The notes beneath the pieces were generated by a model. It ran no database searches and was not told the origin of the DNA. It worked only from the letters and a program-made list of their open reading frames with translations. A stretch of DNA of 55,776 bases from Verrucomicrobiota bacterium (GTDB lineage Bacteria > Verrucomicrobiota > Verrucomicrobiia > Limisphaerales > UBA1319), in the NCBI GenBank assembly GCA_022711435.1, contig JAKLFB010000039.1, forward strand, positions 1 through 55,776. Direction: 5' to 3'. Shown here one piece after another: positions 34,340 to 42,852 of the stretch. Every line of letters begins with the position of its first letter. The stretch's first letter is position 1. The translations under genes were made by a program, and so were the position numbers.

Positions 34340-36067
34340 ATGCGCCAATCTCGACATGTTGGTAAAACCTTGCGGGAAGTCCCCAAGGACACCCAGACCG
34401 CCGCCCATGCGCTGATGCTGCGCGCGGGCTATATCCGCCAGCTTTCCGCGGGCGTTTACACCTACCTGCCCCTGCTCCATCGCACGCTGAACAAGATCTC
34501 GCAGATCGTGCGCGAGGAAATGGCCGCGGCCGGGTCCGAGGAGTTGCTCATGCCCGCCCTCCAGAGCCAGGAGCTATGGGTCGAGTCCGGCCGCTGGGAG
34601 CGATACACCGCTGTCGACGGCATCATGTTCGCCTTCAAGGATCGCCGCGGGAGCACCGCATGCCTCGGCCCCACCCACGAGGAGGTCGTCACCGACATCC
34701 TTCGCCAGGAGATTAAATCCTACAAGGATCTGCCCCGGAATGTGTTCCAGATCCAGACGAAGTTTCGCGACGAGATACGGCCCCGGTTCGGCCTGATGCG
34801 CGCGCGCGAGTTCATCATGAAGGACGCCTACAGCTTCGATCCGGACGAGGCAGGCCTCGAGGCGGCTTACGAGGCGATGCGCCTGGCCTACCACCGGATC
34901 TGTCGGAGGATCGGGTTCCAGTACCGCGCGGTCGAGGCGGATTCAGGCGCCATTGGGGGCAGCGGCAGCCAGGAGTTCATGGTCCTGGCCGACACGGGCG
35001 AGGACGTGATCCTGTTCTGCGACCGTTGCGATTTCGCCGCCAACCAGGAACAGGCATCCTCTCGCCTCGAGGAATTTCCTCAGGACGCGGAGATGCGTCC
35101 CATGGAAGCGGCATTGGGCGAGGGTTTGATCGGCGTCGAGCCGCTGGCCAAGTTCCTCGAGATCCCAGTCTGGAAAACGACCAAGACCCTGTTGTATGAC
35201 TCGGGCGGGCAGATGGTGGCCGTGATGGTCCGGGGCGATTGCGACGTCAACGAGGTCAAGGTCGCCAACCATCTCGGCGGCGCGCCCCTGCGGCTGGCCG
35301 CGCCGGAGCGCATTCGGGAGATGACCGGAGCGGAGGTGGGGTACGCGGGGCCGATCGGACTGCCCGCGGGCGTCCGAATCCTGGCGGATCGATACGTCGA
35401 CGGCCGGGTCAACTTCGAGTGCGGCGCCAATCGAACGAACTACCATAATATCAACGTCAATTTCGGCCGTGACCTGCCCCGGCCGGAGTTCGGCGATTTC
35501 AAGCTGGCACGCCAAGGCGACCAATGCCCGCGTTGCGCCGGGCGGCTGCAGGCGGCCCGAGGGATCGAAGTCGGCCACATCTTCAAGCTCGGCACCAAGT
35601 ACTCCGAAGCGATGAGCTGCCGCTACCTCGACGCCCAGGGCCAATCGCGTCCAGTCATCATGGGCTGTTACGGGATTGGGGTCAGCCGGATGGCCGCTGC
35701 CTGCATCGAGCAGAACCACGACGACAGAGGGATCATCTGGCCGCCTCAGATCGCGCCCTACCACGTTCACCTGATCGGGCTCAACCTCGAGGATCCGGTG
35801 GTTCGCGAGGGGGCCGAATCGATCTACCAACGGCTTCAGCAGGAGAGGATCGAGGTCCTGTTCGATGACCGCCCGCTGCGCGCCGGCGAGAAGTTCAGCG
35901 ATGCCGACCTGATCGGCCTGCCGGCGCGGATCACGGTCAGCAAACGGACGCTCGAGAAGGGCCAGGTCGAGTTCAAGCGGCGCGCCGAGGGCCAGGCTGT
36001 CCAGGTGGGCCTCGACGAGGCCATCGAGAGGATCCGCCAGATGTGCGCGGCCTCCACGGATTCATGA
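34340..36067 (+). CDS. proS: Prolyl-tRNA synthetase (bacterial type)
   Basis: Charges tRNA-Pro, 575 aa, the normal size of the bacterial form. Class II motif 2 is in QTKFRDEIRPRFGLMRAREF. Motif 1 is in MLRAGYIRQLSAGVYTYLPL. An inserted editing (YbaK-like) domain (about 225-385) contains KTLLYDSGGQMVAVMVRGDC, and the cysteine-containing FCDRCDF lies before it. Motif 3 MGCYGIGVSRMAAA and the C-terminal anticodon domain VHLIGLNLED follow. The frame is open far upstream but homology starts at MRQSRHVGKTLRE (34340). Confidence 0.96.
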   Translation: MRQSRHVGKTLREVPKDTQTAAHALMLRAGYIRQLSAGVYTYLPLLHRTLNKISQIVREEMAAAGSEELLMPALQSQELWVESGRWERYTAVDGIMFAFKDRRGSTACLGPTHEEVVTDILRQEIKSYKDLPRNVFQIQTKFRDEIRPRFGLMRAREFIMKDAYSFDPDEAGLEAAYEAMRLAYHRICRRIGFQYRAVEADSGAIGGSGSQEFMVLADTGEDVILFCDRCDFAANQEQASSRLEEFPQDAEMRPMEAALGEGLIGVEPLAKFLEIPVWKTTKTLLYDSGGQMVAVMVRGDCDVNEVKVANHLGGAPLRLAAPERIREMTGAEVGYAGPIGLPAGVRILADRYVDGRVNFECGANRTNYHNINVNFGRDLPRPEFGDFKLARQGDQCPRCAGRLQAARGIEVGHIFKLGTKYSEAMSCRYLDAQGQSRPVIMGCYGIGVSRMAAACIEQNHDDRGIIWPPQIAPYHVHLIGLNLEDPVVREGAESIYQRLQQERIEVLFDDRPLRAGEKFSDADLIGLPARITVSKRTLEKGQVEFKRRAEGQAVQVGLDEAIERIRQMCAASTDS

Positions 36068-36276
36068 TGGCGCCACACGGGGGCACCCTTGCGTTTCGAG
36101 CGGGCCAGGCAGCCAGGACCGGAAAGGCTGCCATCTCCGCGCCCTGTGGCAGAGCCTGTCCGAATGGTGGGAAGCGCCGATTCGGATAGTGCCCTGTGTC
36201 AAGAGGCGGATTGAAATCCGCACACCCCAGAAAAGATTTGCCGCTGTACGTGCAGGAGGCCAATCTGGCAGCACGA

Positions 36277-39200
36277 ATGAGCCGATTCTCGAGTCATCGC
36301 TGGCGTTGGCTCATGACGGCTTCGGCTGGCATCGGGATCCGGCTATGCGCGGCCGCGGCTTTGCTGGGGGGGGCGGCATTTCCTGCCTATGCCCAGCGGC
36401 CGGCGCACTGGCGCGTTTATCGCGCGGTGGACGGCTTGGCGCGGTCCTGGTGCACGGCTGTCACCGTCAGCCCCCAGGGCCGCGTCTGGGTTCGCCATGG
36501 CGATCAGGATCCGGTCAGCTGGCTCGATGGATTCGATATTCGCCAGATTCCGGCCCCGCCCAACTCGAACTTTCCCATCCTCGAAAGCGCCGACAGCCGG
36601 ATCTGGTCGATCGACGACTTCGGGCTGATCGAGTTCCGCAAAGACCGGTGGATCCGCCATGAGTCGGCGGGGATCCAGCTCGAGATCCAAACCAATCTAT
36701 CGAGGCGCATTCATCCGCTGCCGCTGTTGACGGCGCGGGATCGCTCGGTGCTCTATCTGTTATCGGATCGCCTGGTTCAATTCGACAGCCTAAGCGGGCG
36801 GGAGCGCGACCTGGTTCGTGCGGCCGATACCGGTCTCGAACGGTTTCTGGACATGGCGGACGCGGGCGATGGCAGCGTGTGGATTTCAGGCGAGTCGGGC
36901 CTTGGCCTGACCTCGATCCCGTCTCCCGATGCAAGCTCCGGGGGCGGCTGGCGGGAGTACCTGCCCCCCGCCGGATCGAATCTGGTCCACTTCCAATATC
37001 CCGCACTGGACGACCGCGGCGGAGTGACTTGTGTGGCTGAGTCTCGGGGCTCGGGGCGGCGTCTGCTGGCTCGCTGGAGCGGTCAGGAATGGGAGGCCTG
37101 GCCTATGCTGCAAGGCAAGGTTCGCCAGGGCTGGTATGATCCGGTGCATGGCTGCTGGGCATTCTCCTTCAACTCGCTGGTTCGCGTCGATCGGGCCGGG
37201 GCCGAGCATCCGGTCACGGAAGGGCTCCCGGCAGCGCAATATTACGATGTGGCCCGGGAACCGAAGGGGGTGTTCTGGCTGGCCACGTCCGAAGGTCTGG
37301 CCCGGTTCATGCCTTTGCCCTGGCGGGAATTCCCGGATCAGCCGGGTGCCGGGACTCCCATTCTCGCCGGCCAGATGGATGGCGAAGGGCAGTTGTGGTG
37401 GCTGAGCTCGACGAACCTGATCCTCTGGCAGGGGGGGGCTGGAACCGCCTTGCCGCTGCCGGCCGGTTCGGATGTCGAGTCGGAGTCCCCGGAATCGATC
37501 GAGCTGCTGGCGGACGGGCGTCTGCTGCTGGGATGGGCGGATCGGATTCTGGCCTGGGATCCACTGCAGGGGATTGCGGAGCCTGTGCATCATCCCGAAG
37601 GGCTACGCCTGCGGCTCCTGGGTTCCCTCGGGCCCGGCGAGCAGGCGGTTCAGGTTCTGCCGGCCGGCCAGGCAGGCGAGCTGCGCCTGGAGCGATATAC
37701 CCTGCAGGGTTTCCAGCCGTTGCTGCGAACCCCGGCCGATCCGCGTTTCGTCGATCGGCTCGAGTTTTGCCGGCGGACGGCTTCGGGTGATCTCTGGGTG
37801 GGGGGCGCCGCGGGGATTGCGGTCCTGCGCGATCGCCAGCTCCAGGTGTTCGGCCGGGCGGACGGCGCCGCCCCTGATCAGGCGTTCTGCTTCCTGGAGA
37901 TCGACGCCTCCCGCTATTGGTGCGGGGGGCGGGATGGCATTCACGAATTCGACGGCAAGACCTGGACCAGGATTCGCTCGGGCCTGGACCAGGTCCATGC
38001 AATGATCCGGGCTCGCGACCGAAGCATTTGGGCCGCCTCCCGGGACGGCATCCATCATTTCGTCGATGGCGTCTGGCTCGACAACGATGCGCATGAGGGG
38101 CTTTCCAGTCCCGTCGCCTATTGCGTTCTGGAAGATCGTCACGGGGGCGTCTGGGTGGGGACGGGCCGCGGGTTGGTCCGTCATGAGCCCGGCGCGGATA
38201 TCGATCCGCCCCGCGTCTCGATCTCGAGCGCCAATGGCACCCGCGAATTCCTGCTGGATGAACCCGTCCGTTTCGAGCTCCGCGGCCAGGACAAATGGAA
38301 AATCACCTCTCCCGAACGCCTGCTCTATTCCTGGCGGCTGGACAATCTCCAGTGGACACCCTTCGCCGCCGTCTCGTCCGTCGACATCCGGGAGCTGACG
38401 CCTGGACGCCATTATTTCCAGGCTCGCGCAATGGACCGCAACGGCAACGTGGATCGCCAGCACTACGCGGTATTCGATTTCACGGTTGCTCTTCCGTGGT
38501 ATCTGGAGACTCGGCTGCTGGCGGTTCTGGCGGGGGCGGTGCTGGTCGCGGTTGGCCTGGCCTGGCTGGCGGTCAACCGCCATCTGCGGCTCAAGCGCAG
38601 CTACGCGCAAGTCGAAGGGATCGTCGCCCAGCGGACGCAGGAGCTCCAGGCGGCTAACCAGGCGCTCTGGCACAGCCAGAAAATGCAGGCGCTGGGCACG
38701 CTGGCCGCCGGCATCGCCCACGATTTCAATAACATCCTCTCCATCATCAAAGGCTCTGCTCAGCTCATCGAAACCCAGATCGCCGATCCCGAGAAAATCC
38801 AGGTCCGCACCCGCCGCATCCTGACCGTTGTGGATCAGGCGGCCGTGGTCGTCAGGGCGCTGCTCGGCTTCAGCCGCGCGCCCCACGCCGGGCTGGTCTC
38901 GGAGGACCTCAACTCGATCGTTCAGGAAACCCTCCGTCTGTTCGGCGATCGCCTGCTGCCCAACGTGACCTTTCGCTGCGACCTGGCGCCAGCCCTGCCG
39001 CCCGTGCCGTGCGCGCGCGATCTGATGCAGCAGCTGCTGTTGAATCTGATTCTCAATGCCTCGGACGCTCTGGGCGGGGCAGGGGAGGTGTCGGTCGTTT
39101 CGCGCCTGGCGGAGGCTCTGCCCGCCAATCCCGTCCTCGCGCCCAATCTGGCCTCCCGCTACGTTCTGCTCGAGGTTCGAGATCGGGGCGTCGGGATCTC

Positions 39201-39417
39201 GCCCGAGAACCTGCCTCGCCTGTTCGAGCCCTTTTTCACGACCAAATCCTTCTCGAGCAAGCGCGGCACCGGCCTGGGTCTCTCGATGGTGTACGAGTTC
39301 GCCAAGACCCAGGGCTACGGGCTCCATGTCGAGTCCGAGCTCCACCGCGGCTCGACCTTCACCGTCATCGTGCCTGTGCCCGACGCGAGCTTGAATCCAA
39401 CCGCCCCTCGGGAGTAG
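36277..39417 (+). CDS. Beta-propeller sensor histidine kinase
   Basis: Membrane sensor kinase, 1046 aa from the ATG at 36277. A signal peptide (to about residue 39, ending PAYAQ) leads to a long exterior region of two-component regulator propeller repeats (for example DGSVWISGESGLGLT, SGDLWVGGAAGIAVLRD, GGVWVGTGRGLVRHEPG). A Y_Y_Y-type beta domain (YSWRLDNLQWTPF, LTPGRHYFQARAMDRNGN) follows, then a membrane helix at about 748-767. The kinase core has phospho-acceptor His815 in GIAHDFNNILS, the N-box NLILNASDALGG and G-boxes DRGVGIS and GTGLGLS. No receiver domain is fused; the next gene supplies one. Such sensors often detect polysaccharide breakdown products, an inference here. Confidence 0.9.
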   Translation: MSRFSSHRWRWLMTASAGIGIRLCAAAALLGGAAFPAYAQRPAHWRVYRAVDGLARSWCTAVTVSPQGRVWVRHGDQDPVSWLDGFDIRQIPAPPNSNFPILESADSRIWSIDDFGLIEFRKDRWIRHESAGIQLEIQTNLSRRIHPLPLLTARDRSVLYLLSDRLVQFDSLSGRERDLVRAADTGLERFLDMADAGDGSVWISGESGLGLTSIPSPDASSGGGWREYLPPAGSNLVHFQYPALDDRGGVTCVAESRGSGRRLLARWSGQEWEAWPMLQGKVRQGWYDPVHGCWAFSFNSLVRVDRAGAEHPVTEGLPAAQYYDVAREPKGVFWLATSEGLARFMPLPWREFPDQPGAGTPILAGQMDGEGQLWWLSSTNLILWQGGAGTALPLPAGSDVESESPESIELLADGRLLLGWADRILAWDPLQGIAEPVHHPEGLRLRLLGSLGPGEQAVQVLPAGQAGELRLERYTLQGFQPLLRTPADPRFVDRLEFCRRTASGDLWVGGAAGIAVLRDRQLQVFGRADGAAPDQAFCFLEIDASRYWCGGRDGIHEFDGKTWTRIRSGLDQVHAMIRARDRSIWAASRDGIHHFVDGVWLDNDAHEGLSSPVAYCVLEDRHGGVWVGTGRGLVRHEPGADIDPPRVSISSANGTREFLLDEPVRFELRGQDKWKITSPERLLYSWRLDNLQWTPFAAVSSVDIRELTPGRHYFQARAMDRNGNVDRQHYAVFDFTVALPWYLETRLLAVLAGAVLVAVGLAWLAVNRHLRLKRSYAQVEGIVAQRTQELQAANQALWHSQKMQALGTLAAGIAHDFNNILSIIKGSAQLIETQIADPEKIQVRTRRILTVVDQAAVVVRALLGFSRAPHAGLVSEDLNSIVQETLRLFGDRLLPNVTFRCDLAPALPPVPCARDLMQQLLLNLILNASDALGGAGEVSVVSRLAEALPANPVLAPNLASRYVLLEVRDRGVGISPENLPRLFEPFFTTKSFSSKRGTGLGLSMVYEFAKTQGYGLHVESELHRGSTFTVIVPVPDASLNPTAPRE

Positions 39418-39443
39418 ATTCCATCCGCAGCTACACAGCCACC

Positions 39444-40118
39444 ATGGACAAACCGGTTATACTGATCATCGAGGACGACCCGCTGCAGCGGGAGATCTAC
39501 GATGAGGCGCTGTCCGACTACGATCTCGACCATGCAGGCTCGGTCACCGAGGCTCTCGATCGGATCCGGCGCCGCCCTCCCCAGCTCATCATTTTGGATC
39601 ACATCCTGGAAAAAGGGGAACGGGGCCTGGATTACCTGCCTTCCTTCAAGGATCTGCTGCCGTTTGTGCCGATCCTTGTCGTGTCGGGCGCCCTGGAAGT
39701 CCACCAGCAGATCCAGGCGCTCCAGGGACCGCGGCGCGCCCACTACTGCATCCCCAAGCCCCTGGACCTTCACCAGTTGCAGCGCACCGTGCGCATCGCG
39801 CTGAGCGAATGCGGCGAGGCGGAGGTCGTTCGCCGTTTCGAGGCGCTGGAACGGGCCAAACGCATCGACGCGGACGCCCTCTTGAGCCGGTCGGCCGACC
39901 GGCTCAGCCGCCAGAACGAGATGCTCGCCCTGCTCCAGCACAGCCAGGGCCGCCCGAATGTCTCCGCCCTCTCCCGCCACTTCCGCGTCGCCCGCCGCAC
40001 CATCATCCGAGACCTTCGCGAGCTGATCCGCCGCGGCCAGATCCCCCCTGAGGTTTTCCCGGACTGGGACGGGCTTGATAATGATGCATCCGACGATCCC
40101 GGTTCGCCGCCGGATTGA
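39444..40118 (+). CDS. Response regulator with C-terminal HTH-like domain
   Basis: A 224-aa partner for the preceding kinase gene, starting 26 bases after it. The receiver domain has the acidic pocket Glu10/Asp11/Asp12, phospho-acceptor Asp52 in LILDH-like LIILDHI, Ser81 and Lys105 in CIPKP. The output region is a short helical linker and a helix-turn-helix near 172-200 (NVSALSRHFRVARRTIIRDL), ending in an acidic tail. The HTH resembles those of DeoR/HTH_11 type and is not a standard OmpR, NarL or NtrC output domain, so the DNA-binding class is uncertain. Confidence 0.85.
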   Translation: MDKPVILIIEDDPLQREIYDEALSDYDLDHAGSVTEALDRIRRRPPQLIILDHILEKGERGLDYLPSFKDLLPFVPILVVSGALEVHQQIQALQGPRRAHYCIPKPLDLHQLQRTVRIALSECGEAEVVRRFEALERAKRIDADALLSRSADRLSRQNEMLALLQHSQGRPNVSALSRHFRVARRTIIRDLRELIRRGQIPPEVFPDWDGLDNDASDDPGSPPD

Positions 40119-40156
40119 GACGCCCCACGTTTCCCTGATCCGCCGCCGAGCAACCG

Positions 40157-41056
40157 ATGCCTGCAAGCGCCATGAAAATCCTCTACATCCACGCCCATTA
40201 TGACGATTACGAGTTTACTGCATCGGGCACGTTCGAGCTCTGGCGCCGCCGCCTGGGCCAGGCCCTGACCGTGCGCGTGCTGGTGTGCACGGACGGCGCC
40301 GGCGGACACCAGTTTCGGACTCGAGCGGAGACGGCCCGCCTGCGCCGCGAAGAGCAGCTCGCCTCGGCCAGGATCGGCGGCTACGAGTTCGCCCTTCTGG
40401 AGCTGCCCGATGGGCGCGTGCCGCGCGAGACCTTTCTGGCGCGGGAGCCGCTTCTGCTGGCTGCCTTATGGAAGGCGATCCGCGATTTCGAGCCGGACTA
40501 CCTGTTTTGTCCGCCGATGCCGGCCGACCCCCTGGCCGGCGTTCATGTCGATCACCTGGACGTTGCGAACGCGGTCCGCGAGGTCGCCTACCTGATCAAC
40601 GTGCCGCACGCGTTCACGCCCGAGTACCCGGCGGACGAGACCCGCTCGGCGCCCTGCCGCGTCCCGGTGATTCTCAACGTGCAGGACAGCTACCAGGCGG
40701 GCGCCGTGCCGTTCGATCTGGCGATCGATGTCGAGGACGCTTTCGAGCAGATCTGCCGGATGTCCTACTGCCACCAGTCGCAGATCGTCGAGTGGCTGCC
40801 CTGGGTGGGGCGCCACCACATGGAGCCTCCGCGCTCGATTGCCGGCTGGCAGGCGGAATGCCGCAAGCGGTTCCATCGGCGAAATCGCGCTCTCGGTCTC
40901 GATGTCGCTCGCGCCTTGGAGGTCTTCACCGTCACCGCCTGGGGATCCATTCCCACCCTCGAGCAACTGCGGAAGGATTTCCCTCCCATTTTCGAGGAAG
41001 CGTCCCCGCTGGACCGCCTCGAGCAGCGCTTGGATGCCTGGCGACACGTCGGTTGA
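40157..41056 (+). CDS. PIG-L family deacetylase
   Basis: Zinc-dependent LmbE/PIG-L-type N-deacetylase, 299 aa. The first zinc motif reads IHAHYDDYEF (11-20), a variant of PHPDDE with Asp16/Asp17 and Glu19. The second is GVHVDHLDVANAV near 129-141. VLVCTDGAGGHQ and ARLRREEQLASARIGG match the family pattern. Substrates in the family are N-acetylglucosaminyl groups on glycans or thiols; here it is unknown. The upstream gene is the response regulator; 38 bases separate them, so it may be co-transcribed and regulated with it. An ATG at 40172 is an alternative start. Confidence 0.88.
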   Translation: MPASAMKILYIHAHYDDYEFTASGTFELWRRRLGQALTVRVLVCTDGAGGHQFRTRAETARLRREEQLASARIGGYEFALLELPDGRVPRETFLAREPLLLAALWKAIRDFEPDYLFCPPMPADPLAGVHVDHLDVANAVREVAYLINVPHAFTPEYPADETRSAPCRVPVILNVQDSYQAGAVPFDLAIDVEDAFEQICRMSYCHQSQIVEWLPWVGRHHMEPPRSIAGWQAECRKRFHRRNRALGLDVARALEVFTVTAWGSIPTLEQLRKDFPPIFEEASPLDRLEQRLDAWRHVG

Positions 41057-41101
41057 CAGGGCCGCATTCGGGCTTAGGGTGATTCAACCGACGAGGTCGA
41101 T

Positions 41102-41389
41102 ATGCCAAACGACACGATACCCAACCCTCCCAAGCGCAAACAGACGTTCTCCTTCAACGCCCCAGCCGCCTTGAGCGTGCAACTGGTGGCCGATTTCACC
41201 CGCTGGCAGGAGGCGCCTGTCAGCTTGCGCAAACATTCCGACGGCATCTGGCGCGCCACCGTCGAACTCGAACCCGGCACCTACCATTATCGGTTCCTGG
41301 TCGATGGCGATTGGCGTGACGACCCTGAGTGCACGCTCCGCGTCCCGAATCCGTTCGGGACCGAAGACGCGGTGCGCAAGGTGGAATGA
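41102..41389 (+). CDS. Stand-alone glycogen-binding (CBM48/AMPK-like) domain protein
   Basis: A 95-aa soluble protein that is essentially one carbohydrate-binding domain. After a short basic leader it shows FSFNAPAALSVQLVADFTRW, then GIWRATVELEPGTYHYRFLVDG and a C-terminal NPFGTEDAV. These are the hallmark of AMPK/isoamylase-type glycogen-binding modules, including the Trp and the YHYRF strand. It has no catalytic domain. Binding alpha-glucan is an inference. A GACGAGGTCG sequence just before the ATG may serve as ribosome site. Confidence 0.85.
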   Translation: MPNDTIPNPPKRKQTFSFNAPAALSVQLVADFTRWQEAPVSLRKHSDGIWRATVELEPGTYHYRFLVDGDWRDDPECTLRVPNPFGTEDAVRKVE

Positions 41390-41431
41390 GCGAGGGTCCG
41401 GCGAGGCTCGGGGAGCCTATCGCCGAATCTT

Positions 41432-42754
41432 CTACCGGGAGAACGGGGGCCGCGGGAACGCCCCGGGGGGGCCCCATTGCGGCGCAAACGGCCACCCCGA
41501 GCGACCCGGCATCCCCGGAGCCGGGCGCCCCGGCTGGTTCCTGAAATGCGGCGCCATCGGCCGATCCATCATGCCGGGGGCCATCGGTCTCTGCCATCGT
41601 GGAGCCAAGATGCCTGGTGTCCGCCCTGCAGGAGCGCCGCCCGGACGTTGAGGAACTTCCCAGCCTGGCCCCTGCCGCCAATCCTTCATACGCTGACGGA
41701 GCCGGTCGATTTGATCGGGGGAAAACCGTTGCTTGAGCTTGGCTTCAGCCCGCGCGCGCAACAGGGCCAGCTCCGCTTCGAGCTTGCCCAGGCGTGCCGC
41801 CAGATCGCCCAGCCGCTCTTCGGTCGCTTCGGGTTCGCGCGCAACAGCATGCAGCTTCATCCGAGTCTCCTGGATCTGGCGCATAAGATCCGCTGCGCGA
41901 TCGCGCGTTTCTTTAACAGCCTGGCGGGTTTCGGGCCCCCATTTCGGCTGGTCTTTGCGGGGCGCGGGCGCCATACCCGGTTTCAGATCTTGCTTCTTGA
42001 GGTTGGGCTGGTCTTTGCGGGGCGCGGGAGCCGGCTCCGGCTTCGGATCCTTCTTTTTCAGTGGACGATCGGGAGCCACAGCCGGCCTGTCCATCTGGGG
42101 CCGATCCATATCGCGCTGTTTTTCAGGTCGCGCTTTGGGCCGATCTGCAGGCCGATCGCCTCCAGCGGGAGGAGGGCGTTGAATAATCTGGACCTCGCGC
42201 CGGATTTCCGTCCGCCCTTCCGGCCGGGTTTCGACGCGCACCTCGGCGCGCCCTTCGGATCGAGCCTCAGCTCTGGCTTGGGGCCGTTCTTCCGAACGGG
42301 CCTGGGCCCGGGCTTCCGCACGCGCATCGGGTCTGCGTTCGGGCTGGATGCCGCCCTCGGGGCGGGGGGTTGGCGGACGCATTGGGCGCACCATGGGGGC
42401 CGGGCCGATCCGGTCCTGGAGCTGGGCCAGCTTCTCTCGTTCCTCGGGCGCCAAGTCGTTTCCAGCCATCCTCTTCTTCTGGAGCTGGATCATGGCCTTC
42501 ATGTCTCGAAGCCGCTTGAGCTGCTGCTCATCGGCATCGGTCAGCGGGGAGCCCGCAGCCTTCTTCTCGATGGCCTCGATCCCCAACTCCAGCCGCCTCA
42601 TCATCGTGTCGAAGCGCGCCTGGCGTTGTTCGGGATTGAGGTCTTCGAACATGGGCGGACCGGCCGGCGGCTGCGGCCGGGGCGGTTGGCCCTCTGCGGC
42701 CTGGAGAGACAGTCCCAAGCCAAAAAGAATTGCGAGGATCGGCGTCGTTTTCAT
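41432..42754 (-). CDS. Exported low-complexity Arg/Pro/Glu-rich protein
   Basis: Not recognised as a family. The 440-aa product begins MKTTPILAILFGLGLSLQAAEG, a good signal peptide. Residues about 30-100 are helical (MFEDLNPEQRQARFDTMMRR). The middle (about 115-270) is highly charged, with repeats such as ARAEARAQARSEERPQARAE and RDMDRPQMDRPAVAPDRPLK. A coiled-coil stretch (about 290-350) follows, and a Pro/Gly/Met/Arg-rich C-terminus. A tandem PAPRKDQPNLKKQD / PAPRKDQPKW reflects a 60-base DNA repeat. The start MKTTP at 42754 is preferred to the longer frame to 43153. A long polar spacer or surface polymer-binding role is possible, but unproven. Confidence 0.65.
   Translation of the reverse strand: MKTTPILAILFGLGLSLQAAEGQPPRPQPPAGPPMFEDLNPEQRQARFDTMMRRLELGIEAIEKKAAGSPLTDADEQQLKRLRDMKAMIQLQKKRMAGNDLAPEEREKLAQLQDRIGPAPMVRPMRPPTPRPEGGIQPERRPDARAEARAQARSEERPQARAEARSEGRAEVRVETRPEGRTEIRREVQIIQRPPPAGGDRPADRPKARPEKQRDMDRPQMDRPAVAPDRPLKKKDPKPEPAPAPRKDQPNLKKQDLKPGMAPAPRKDQPKWGPETRQAVKETRDRAADLMRQIQETRMKLHAVAREPEATEERLGDLAARLGKLEAELALLRARAEAKLKQRFSPDQIDRLRQRMKDWRQGPGWEVPQRPGGAPAGRTPGILAPRWQRPMAPGMMDRPMAPHFRNQPGRPAPGMPGRSGWPFAPQWGPPGAFPRPPFSR
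41946..42028. repeat. Direct repeat inside the low-complexity gene
   Basis: A 23-base sequence (41946-41968) starting GGCTGGTCTTTGCGG recurs exactly at 42006-42028, a 60-base period. It encodes the repeated APAPRKDQP segment and indicates a recent 20-codon duplication. Confidence 0.85.
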
Positions 42755-42790
42755 CGTAATAAGAGACGGCAGCCAGGATGCGATAGTTAC

Positions 42791-42829
42791 AAAAACATGA
42801 AAGGGGCTCCTGGCGTGCCAGAAGCCCCT
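42791..42829 (-). terminator. Probable terminator after pckG
   Basis: On the minus strand, downstream of the pckG stop, an imperfect hairpin pairs AGGGGCT and CTGGC with their complements (42802-42829, one mismatch, short loop). It is followed on that strand by TTCATGTTTTT. The T-run is offset by about six bases, so the terminator may be weak. Confidence 0.45.
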
Positions 42830-42852
42830 CGGAAGAAGGCGGAGAGCGGCTC

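Noticed and set aside
36068..36276. Short inverted repeats (GCGGAT/ATCCGC and TCCGAAT/ATTCGGA) before the sensor kinase
   Set aside because: They are small, there is no T-run, and no second copy elsewhere in the window was noticed, so no element type could be assigned.
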